A stretch of DNA of 5,824 nt. Origin: Nitriliruptoraceae bacterium (GTDB lineage: Bacteria; Actinomycetota; Nitriliruptoria; Nitriliruptorales; Nitriliruptoraceae). Under the pieces are notes generated by a model, which saw nothing but the letters and a program-made list of their open reading frames with translations, was not told the DNA's origin and searched no databases. Positions 1 through 4,430 of the stretch are shown piece after piece. Every line of letters begins with the position of its first letter. The stretch's first letter is position 1. The position numbers were made by a program, and so were the translations under genes. The stretch covers positions 1 through 5,824 of the forward strand of contig SLQK01000229.1 in the NCBI GenBank assembly GCA_007131525.1, given 5' to 3'.

Positions 1-150
1 ATGGCCGCAGGGATCCGCAACGGCGTGCCGGAGCGCGAGTTCGAGTTCGGCCCGATGCCCGGCTTCCCACGCTTCGAGGACGATGACCTCGACGCGGTCG
101 TCGAGGTGGTGCGCGAACTGCAACGCGAGGCGGGGCTGTTCGAGCCCTGA
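1..150 (+). CDS. C-terminal fragment of a c-type cytochrome (5' end outside window)
   Basis: The reading frame is open from the first base to TGA at 148-150 and gives 49 residues. The fragment resembles the last part of a class I cytochrome c domain. An IRNGV segment is followed by GPMPGFP, whose Met would be the distal axial haem ligand, and then by an acidic DDDLDAVVEVVRELQ helix, the usual closing helix that packs on the haem. The CxxCH haem-attachment motif should lie upstream and is not in the window. The ATG at position 1 is probably an internal Met, since a 49-residue protein without CxxCH would not bind haem covalently. By family knowledge such a domain carries electrons outside the membrane, either alone or fused to a dehydrogenase or oxidase subunit; which of these applies cannot be told. 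The identification rests on a short stretch and is moderately sure. Confidence 0.6.
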   Translation: MAAGIRNGVPEREFEFGPMPGFPRFEDDDLDAVVEVVRELQREAGLFEP

Positions 151-174
151 CCCGCGCGCGGGAGGCCGTAGCAT
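147..174 (+). promoter_or_regulatory. Putative promoter of tRNA-Arg
   Basis: CTGACC at 147-152 and TAGCAT at 169-174 are separated by 16 bases and resemble sigma-70 type -35 and -10 boxes. The -35 box includes the TGA stop of the cytochrome gene. Transcription would begin near 181, only a few bases before the mature tRNA 5' end at 185. This is assigned by pattern only. Confidence 0.45.
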
Positions 175-184
175 GCGCCGCCGA

Positions 185-261
185 GCGCCCGTAGCTCAGC
201 TGGATAGAGCACCGGACTTCTAATCCGACGGTCGCAGGTTCGAATCCTGCCGGGCGCGCCA
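185..261 (+). tRNA. tRNA-Arg (anticodon UCU), CCA encoded
   Basis: A full cloverleaf can be drawn by eye. The acceptor stem GCGCCCG (185-191) pairs with CGGGCGC (251-257). The D stem is GCTC/GAGC (194-197/207-210). The anticodon stem (212-216/224-228) encloses loop CTTCTAA with anticodon TCT at 219-221, followed by A37. The T stem GCAGG/CCTGC (234-238/246-250) encloses loop TTCGAAT. The discriminator is G258 and CCA is encoded at 259-261. It decodes AGA/AGG, rare arginine codons in such a GC-rich genome. The outermost anticodon-stem pair is C212 opposite A228, a mismatch where U-A or C-G would be expected. It is the only gene seen between the cytochrome stop and the convergent operon. Confidence 0.97.
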
Positions 262-282
262 CCGCGACCGGAGGCCTGCCGA

Positions 283-313
283 CCGGCGGCGCCCATCACG
301 GCGCGCCCGCCGG
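283..313. terminator. GC-rich hairpin between tRNA-Arg and a convergent gene
   Basis: CCGGCGG at 283-289 pairs with CCGCCGG at 307-313. The stem continues as CGCC (290-293) with GGCG (300-303), closing on the loop CATCAC, with a three-base bulge at 304-306. It lies between the 3' end of tRNA-Arg and the stop of the minus-strand gene at 325, where a bidirectional terminator would be expected. No T-run follows on either strand, so it would be the U-tract-less type often proposed for high-GC actinobacteria. Confidence 0.45.
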
Positions 314-324
314 AGCGACCCCGA

Positions 325-609
325 TCACCGCCCGCCGTGCTCCTCGTCCCAGCGGGCCAGCAGGGCCTTGAGATCCTTCTGGGCGGTCAGGGAGCCGACG
401 CCGACCGCGAGCCCGACCAGCAGCCCCACCGTCAGCACCACGACCGGCGACAGCCACCACCACAGCAGACCCACCACCAACGCCGCGACGACCACGACCA
501 TCACCGCCGCGAACGCGACCGGCTGCGCCGCAGCCCAGCGCACCGCCTTGGGCGGGCCGCCGGCGACGACCCAGCTGCGTGGGTAGCGATCCTGCGGTTG
601 CTCGCCCAT
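325..609 (-). CDS. Small two-helix membrane protein of unknown function
   Basis: The gene encodes 94 residues, with ATG at 609-607 and TGA at 327-325. The start is supported by GAGGGAG at 617-623, seven bases upstream. A polar N-terminus of about 30 residues (basic and Pro-containing) precedes two long hydrophobic stretches, roughly residues 31-51 (AFAAVMVVVVAALVVGLLWW region) and 55-75, separated by a short turn with LSP. A charged tail follows (QKDLKALLARWDEEHGGR). This predicts a helical hairpin with both ends on the same side, probably the cytoplasm. No family could be named. It follows the LCP gene on the same strand after 98 bases, so it may be the last gene of that unit or have its own weak promoter. 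Gene reality is well supported by the start signal and composition; the function is unknown. Confidence 0.75.
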   Translation of the reverse strand: MGEQPQDRYPRSWVVAGGPPKAVRWAAAQPVAFAAVMVVVVAALVVGLLWWWLSPVVVLTVGLLVGLAVGVGSLTAQKDLKALLARWDEEHGGR

Positions 610-645
610 CGGTCCGCTCCCTCGCGGCGGCCTGGAGGGTCATCG

Positions 646-674
646 AGGCTAGTCAGCGTCGGGGGCGACCGTGA
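646..674 (-). promoter_or_regulatory. Weak candidate promoter for the small membrane protein gene
   Basis: Read on the minus strand, TAGCCT (651-646) is a fair -10 box. The hexamer 17 bases upstream, TCACGG (674-669), is a poor -35 box. Transcription would start near 639, leaving a leader of about 30 bases before the ATG at 609. Transcription from the upstream LCP gene is the alternative. Confidence 0.25.
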
Positions 675-693
675 GCGCCGGTCGCCAGGCGCT
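674..693 (-). terminator. Hairpin downstream of the LCP gene
   Basis: AGCGCC (674-679) pairs perfectly with GGCGCT (688-693) around an eight-base loop, 15 bases beyond the LCP stop codon. No T-run follows on the minus strand. It may be a terminator or an attenuating and stabilising element between the LCP gene and the small membrane protein gene. Confidence 0.3.
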
Positions 694-707
694 GGCGGGG
701 ACCGGGC

Positions 708-2237
708 TCAGGGGCAGGCGACGGTGTCCGCCACCTCGATGTCGCCGTCCGTGGCCTCGCCGGCCAGCAGCTCCGCGACCCGGGCGCGGATCGCCCCGAC
801 GTCGGGGACGTGGTCGGGGCCACGGAAGTCGGGGGGTCCGAAGCCCTGGCTGGCGACGGGGCCGAGGTCGACCTGGAGCAACAGCTGCAGCAGCGCCGGC
901 AGCCGCGCGACGGGGACGTCGGTGGCGACGTGCTGCTCCACCGCGTCGGCGATGGCGGGGAAACCGCGCAGCAGGCTGGGCGCGTCGGCCGAGGCCAGGG
1001 CGCCGGCGACGAAGCAGCGCTGGCGGTCCATGCGGACCCGGTCGCCGCCGGCGCCACGCAGCCGCACGTAGGCCATGGCCTCCTCGCCGGTCAGCACCTG
1101 GCGGCCGCTTGCGAGGCTGAAGGTGCGCCACTCGGCCCCGTCGATGGCCGGGGACATGCGGACCGTGACGGCCCGCGACAGCTCCAGCTCCACCCCGCCG
1201 AGCGCGTCGACCACGCCGACGAAGCCCGCCATGTCGACCACGGCGTGGTGGTCGATGTCGATGCCGAGCAGGGTGGCCAGGGTGTCGGTGACCGCACTGG
1301 CGGCCGGGTCGACCGCGCCGGGGTACAGCTCGGCGAGCTCCTCGTCGATCCGCTCGAGCCCGCAGGTGTAGAGGGCGTTGAGGTAGCGCCAGCCCTCCCC
1401 CTCGGGACAGTTGTCGGCGTAGAGCTCCGCGAGGTGGTCGGGCAGCGGGAAGTCGGCGAGGTAGCGGTCGATCGACAGCACCACCGTCCGGCCCGTCACC
1501 GTGTCGAGGCTGCCGACCAGGATCGCGTCGAGCCGCGAGCCTGACCGTCCCGGACCGGCGTCGCTGCCGAGCACCGCGACCGTCAGCCGGTCGTCGGCCA
1601 GCCACGGGTTGTCGGGGACGCGGGGCAGGTCCTCGGGGTCGGGCGGGTCGGGCCGCTCCACCGGTGCGGACGGAGCTGGCTCCGCCTCGCCGTCGCGGGT
1701 GGGCGGTGCCGGCGGTTGGGGCGATGCCGGCAGCGCCGTCGCGGCCGGCGGTTCGGGCGGTGGCGGCGCGTCGGCGACGAACACAGCGTCCACCACCTCG
1801 GCGGTCCGGACGGTCCCGTAGGCCAGGACCGCGTGGGGGACGGCGACGAGGACCAGCAGCCCGGTGACGGCCACGGCCGTGCCGACCAGGGCCACGCCGC
1901 CCCGGGGCAGCGCGGGCACCGCCGCGGGACGCACACCCAGCCGGTAGGCGTCCACAGCGGCACCGAGGCGGAACAGGAGCAGCACGAGGTTGCCCGACAG
2001 CAGCCACGGCACCGCGTCGGGCCGGACGACCCAGGCCACCACCTGACCGGCGTTGCCCGCCGCCCAGGCACCGACCCCGGCCACCACCAGCCCGATGGCC
2101 ACCATGACCCAGCCGCGACGTCGCCAGCCGAGGCGCAGTTGGCCGAGACCGGGCACCAGCGCCGACAGCGTCGCAGCGCCGAGGCCCCGCCAGGTCCGAC
2201 GGCGGCGATCCTCGGTGCGCAGTGACCAGCGGAGCAC
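708..2237 (-). CDS. LytR-CpsA-Psr (LCP) family protein with polytopic N-terminus
   Basis: LCP proteins are membrane-bound phosphotransferases that move undecaprenyl-linked polymers (teichoic acid, capsule, arabinogalactan) onto peptidoglycan outside the cell. From the chosen start the protein has 509 residues. About four hydrophobic stretches lie near residues 18-34, 43-61, 76-101 and 114-141, more than the single anchor usual in the family. A Pro/Ala/Glu-rich linker spans about 157-207 and the LCP domain about 218-417. Visible LCP landmarks are VAVLGSDAG, SRLDAILVGSLD (Arg235, Asp237), LNALYTCG, GEEAMAYVRLRG (Arg392) and MDRQR. The usual S-[IL]-P-R-D motif reads SIDRY, so the Arg is kept but the Asp is Tyr. 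Two cysteines (about 277 and 293) may form a disulfide. The GTG start at 2237 lies 2 bases after the pirin stop, suggesting coupled translation. No clear ribosome binding site is seen. In-frame GTGs at 2264 and 2336 would overlap pirin. Family is sure; the start is moderate. Confidence 0.88.
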   Translation of the reverse strand: MLRWSLRTEDRRRRTWRGLGAATLSALVPGLGQLRLGWRRRGWVMVAIGLVVAGVGAWAAGNAGQVVAWVVRPDAVPWLLSGNLVLLLFRLGAAVDAYRLGVRPAAVPALPRGGVALVGTAVAVTGLLVLVAVPHAVLAYGTVRTAEVVDAVFVADAPPPPEPPAATALPASPQPPAPPTRDGEAEPAPSAPVERPDPPDPEDLPRVPDNPWLADDRLTVAVLGSDAGPGRSGSRLDAILVGSLDTVTGRTVVLSIDRYLADFPLPDHLAELYADNCPEGEGWRYLNALYTCGLERIDEELAELYPGAVDPAASAVTDTLATLLGIDIDHHAVVDMAGFVGVVDALGGVELELSRAVTVRMSPAIDGAEWRTFSLASGRQVLTGEEAMAYVRLRGAGGDRVRMDRQRCFVAGALASADAPSLLRGFPAIADAVEQHVATDVPVARLPALLQLLLQVDLGPVASQGFGPPDFRGPDHVPDVGAIRARVAELLAGEATDGDIEVADTVACP

Positions 2238-2239
2238 GA

Positions 2240-3166
2240 TCAGCTGCGATCGGCGGCCAGCCACGGCGGCACCGGCGCCTCGATCCGCTCGAGCTGGCTC
2301 GGCACGGCACCGAACCGGTCGGTGCGGTCCCGCCACTCCCGGTAGGCGTCGCTGATCTCGTCGCGGTCACGCGCCACGAAGTTCCACCACATCTGGATGC
2401 GCTCGCCGAGCGGCGTCCCACCCAGCACCAGGGCGCGCCCCTGATCGTGCTCGGCCTCCAGGGGCAGCTCATCGACCCCCGGCGGGACCAGGCCGATCCA
2501 GCCGGGCTCGACGATCGCCTCACCGACCTTGATCCGTCCCTCCAGCGGGACCACGGCCAGCTCGTACCCGGGGTCGGTCGGCACGACGGTGGTGCCGCGC
2601 CGCAGCTGCAGGTCGACGCCGAGCAGGTCGGTGTCGGTCCTGGCCGCCGAGGTGGCGCCGTCGAGCGCGCCGACGAAGACCATCGCCTCGGCGTGCGCGA
2701 GCTCGAGCTGGGGGAGGTCCTCGAGGTGCTCGAACCGTGCCTCGCCGTGCCGGGTCGCCTCGGGCTGGGCGACCCACAGCTGCACACCCCGGAAGGGCGG
2801 CTCGGCCGCCAGCTCGGCGTGGGCGATGCCGTGCCCGGCGGTCATGAGGTTCAGCTGCCCGGGGCGGATGGCCTGCTCGGTGCCCAGCGAGTCGGTGTGG
2901 ATCGCCTCGCCCTCCAGCAGCCAGGTCACCGTGGACAGGCCGATGTGCGGGTGGGGGCCGACCTCCAGGGGGTCGGGGTCGACGGCGTCCATCGGTCCGA
3001 GCAGATCGACGAAACACCAGGCACCGACCGTCCGACGGCCCTTGGTCGGCAGCACACGGGCCACGGGCAGTCCACCGACCTCGGTGCTGCGGCCTTCGCG
3101 GGCCTCCACCCGCGCAAGCGGCTCGTCCTGGCACTCCATGTCAGGCTGCTGGATCGGTCCGCTCAT
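2240..3166 (-). CDS. Pirin family protein (metal-binding bicupin)
   Basis: The gene encodes 308 residues, close to the usual pirin size. The first cupin domain carries the pirin metal site: HPHIGLSTVTWLLEG gives His72 and His74, and TAGHGIAHAE gives His116 and Glu118, matching the three His and one Glu that hold iron in human pirin. Other family marks are GRRTVGAW, FVDLLGPM, the HTDSLG loop and PGQLNLMTAG. The second half ends in a typical RIQMWWNFVARDRDEI segment. Known relatives are iron-dependent quercetin dioxygenases or redox-responsive protein-binding factors; the bacterial role varies and cannot be fixed here. Start ATG at 3166-3164 was chosen because AGGGGAG (3174-3180) sits seven bases upstream and a promoter-like pair predicts transcription near 3190. 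An in-frame GTG at 3190 lacks such a signal. It is the first gene of a unit with the LCP gene, which begins 2 bases after its TGA. Pairing pirin with a cell-wall enzyme looks like shared transcription rather than shared function. Confidence 0.95.
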   Translation of the reverse strand: MSGPIQQPDMECQDEPLARVEAREGRSTEVGGLPVARVLPTKGRRTVGAWCFVDLLGPMDAVDPDPLEVGPHPHIGLSTVTWLLEGEAIHTDSLGTEQAIRPGQLNLMTAGHGIAHAELAAEPPFRGVQLWVAQPEATRHGEARFEHLEDLPQLELAHAEAMVFVGALDGATSAARTDTDLLGVDLQLRRGTTVVPTDPGYELAVVPLEGRIKVGEAIVEPGWIGLVPPGVDELPLEAEHDQGRALVLGGTPLGERIQMWWNFVARDRDEISDAYREWRDRTDRFGAVPSQLERIEAPVPPWLAADRS

Positions 3167-3196
3167 GGCTGCGCTCCCCTGCCTCGCCACCTGTCC

Positions 3197-3225
3197 ACGC
3201 TACGTGACCAGCCCGCCGCCGTCAT
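3197..3225 (-). promoter_or_regulatory. Putative promoter of the pirin-LCP unit
   Basis: On the minus strand ATGACG (3225-3220) and TAGCGT (3202-3197) are separated by exactly 17 bases, a good sigma-70 type layout. Transcription would start near 3190, giving a leader of about 24 bases that contains the AGGGGAG ribosome binding site before the ATG at 3166. Confidence 0.5.
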
Positions 3226-3237
3226 CCGCAGCTGCCC

Positions 3238-3266
3238 CATCACCGGGGACGCGCGCTGGGTAGCGT
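3238..3266 (+). promoter_or_regulatory. Weak candidate promoter of the DUF4236 gene
   Basis: TAGCGT at 3261-3266 is a plausible -10 box. The hexamer 17 bases upstream (CATCAC, 3238-3243) does not resemble a -35 box. Transcription near 3272 would leave a leader of about 25 bases before the GTG at 3297. Support comes mainly from the symmetry with the pirin promoter. Confidence 0.3.
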
Positions 3267-3296
3267 GGCGTGCTCGACGAGGTGAGGGGACCGCAG

Positions 3297-4355
3297 GTGG
3301 CCTTCGGGGTGGGGTTCCGGGTCGCCCCCAACGTCCGGCTCCGGGCGACCAGACGGGGACCACGGGTCTCGCTCGGACCCCGGATGGCCCGGGTCCACCT
3401 CGGCGGCGGCACCGCCGCGGTCTCCTCCGGGCAGGGGCCGGTCACCGTGTGGCAGACCCTGTCGGGCGGCGGCCACGCCCCGCCCCCCAGAGGTCGCGCG
3501 AGCCACCGCAAGGCCGCGGAGTGGGACAGCGTGCGGGACCACCTCGACCGCCTCCTCGGCCAGCACCACCGCGAGGTGACCCACGCGCAGCGCCCCGTGG
3601 TCCCAGCCCCGTCCCCGGTCCGCCGGCGCGAGGTGCGTCGGGACCTGCGGCGGCGGGCAGCGGACGGCACGCCGTGGTGGCGACCGGGCGCACGCCTGCG
3701 GGCCTGGCGCGCCGCGGATCGCGAGGTGGACGCCGAGGTGGCAGCCCGCCAGGCGGAACGTGCCGCCCGCCACCGCGACGAGCAGGCGGCGGCGGACGCC
3801 TGGTGGGAGGCGCTGCTCGCCAACGACCCCGACACCGTCATGGCGCGGCTCGATGCGGCCTTCGACGCCCACGAGCTGCCGGGCGCCGCGACCGCCGTGG
3901 TCGGCGCCACGGCCCACGTCGCCGTGTCCGTCCTGCCGGTGGAGCGGCTCATCGGACCGCGGGAGCCGAAGATCACCGAGGCCGGAAACCTCTCGCTCGC
4001 CAGGGTGACCAAGACCCGTCGGCACGAGCTCTACCAGGCGGCGATCGGATCGGCCGTGATCGCCGTGGCCGCCGAAGCCTTCGCCACCTGCCCCGGGCTC
4101 GAGGCCGTCGACATCGCCGTGGTCTGCCCCGACCAGCTGGGCGGGCCGGCCGTGCTGCTGCTCGCCGAGCTGCCCCGCACCAGCGTGCTGCCCCACGGCG
4201 CGACGCGACCGGTCACCTCGACGCTGACCGAGCTCGCCGATCGGGGGCATGCCACCGTGGTGCAGGACCGTGGTCGACGGGTCGGTGCGCTGCGACCGCT
4301 CGACGCCGAGGATCCCGACGTGCGGGCACTTCTCGACGCGCTCGACGCGGAGTAG
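3297..4355 (+). CDS. DUF4236 domain protein with uncharacterised C-terminal domain
   Basis: The gene encodes 352 residues and ends with TAG at 4353-4355. The first 55 residues show the DUF4236 pattern of short beta strands: FGVGFRVAPNVRLRATRRG, then VSLGPRMARVHLGGGT. The function of this domain is not established. Residues about 60-130 are basic and Pro/Arg-rich. Residues about 130-185 are Arg/Glu/Ala-rich and probably form a long helix or coiled coil. From about 195 a separate alpha/beta domain follows, with VTKTRRHELYQAAIGSAV, then AAEAFATCPGLEAVDIAVV, and a short C-terminal helix. I recall similar tails in other actinobacterial proteins but cannot name the family. No signal peptide or membrane segment is visible, so it is probably cytoplasmic. 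Start GTG 3297 was chosen because AGGGGA (3285-3290) lies six bases upstream and the product then begins as DUF4236 proteins do. In-frame GTGs at 3270 and 3282 are alternatives. It is followed after 75 bases by the DICT gene. Confidence 0.82.
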   Translation: MAFGVGFRVAPNVRLRATRRGPRVSLGPRMARVHLGGGTAAVSSGQGPVTVWQTLSGGGHAPPPRGRASHRKAAEWDSVRDHLDRLLGQHHREVTHAQRPVVPAPSPVRRREVRRDLRRRAADGTPWWRPGARLRAWRAADREVDAEVAARQAERAARHRDEQAAADAWWEALLANDPDTVMARLDAAFDAHELPGAATAVVGATAHVAVSVLPVERLIGPREPKITEAGNLSLARVTKTRRHELYQAAIGSAVIAVAAEAFATCPGLEAVDIAVVCPDQLGGPAVLLLAELPRTSVLPHGATRPVTSTLTELADRGHATVVQDRGRRVGALRPLDAEDPDVRALLDALDAE

Positions 4356-4397
4356 TCTCGTCCGTCGGGGGATCGGACCGGGATGGCGGGCGGTGGG

Positions 4398-4417
4398 CCC
4401 AGGCACCCCCAGGCACC
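4398..4417 (+). repeat. Tandem 10-bp duplication in the leader of the DICT gene
   Basis: CCCAGGCACC occurs twice in a row (4398-4407 and 4408-4417), immediately before the GAGGTGAG ribosome binding site at 4418-4425. CGGTG at 4391-4395 can pair with CACCG at 4414-4418, and GGTG (4392-4395) alternatively with CACC of the first copy, so two small competing hairpins are possible. Confidence 0.6.
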
Positions 4418-4430
4418 GAGGTGAGCCGGG

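Larger units (their letters stand above)
3195..3268. repeat. 9-bp inverted repeat spanning the divergent promoter region
   Basis: CCACGCTAC at 3195-3203 and its exact reverse complement GTAGCGTGG at 3260-3268 flank a 56-base spacer. Each arm contains a TAGCGT hexamer oriented outward, as a -10 box for the gene on its side. The 130-base region 3167-3296 contains no coding sequence that could be supported. Confidence 0.5.

Noticed and set aside
185..325. tRNA-Arg as an integration site with an attached mobile element
   Set aside because: No repeat of the tRNA 3' end, no integrase and no change in composition were seen next to it.
337..1071. Plus-strand open frame over the small membrane protein and the LCP 3' end
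   Set aside because: The product is His/Arg/Gln-rich low complexity and antisense to better supported genes.
2238..2336. Extension of the LCP gene to GTG 2336 or GTG 2264
   Set aside because: The added residues come from a stretch overlapping the pirin C-terminus and are Arg/Ala-rich with no membrane or domain feature, and neither start has a ribosome binding site. The GTG at 2237 right after the pirin stop is simpler.
649..2787. A 712-residue open frame on the minus strand
   Set aside because: It overlaps the LCP and pirin genes in another frame on the same strand and has no recognisable motif. The LCP and pirin frames carry family signatures.
3167..3190. Pirin start at GTG 3190
   Set aside because: ATG 3166 has AGGGGAG at ideal spacing, and the promoter predicts transcription starting near 3190, which would leave no leader for the GTG.
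3270..3296. DUF4236 protein start at GTG 3270 or 3282
   Set aside because: Both would place the good AGGGGA ribosome binding site inside the gene, and the family normally begins directly with the GFR-type strand encoded from 3297.
4330..4358. Promoter for the DICT gene at TTCTCG-17-TAGTCT
   Set aside because: TAGTCT overlaps the DUF4236 stop codon and is a fair -10 box, but the -35 box matches poorly, and co-transcription with the upstream gene explains the 75-base gap equally well.
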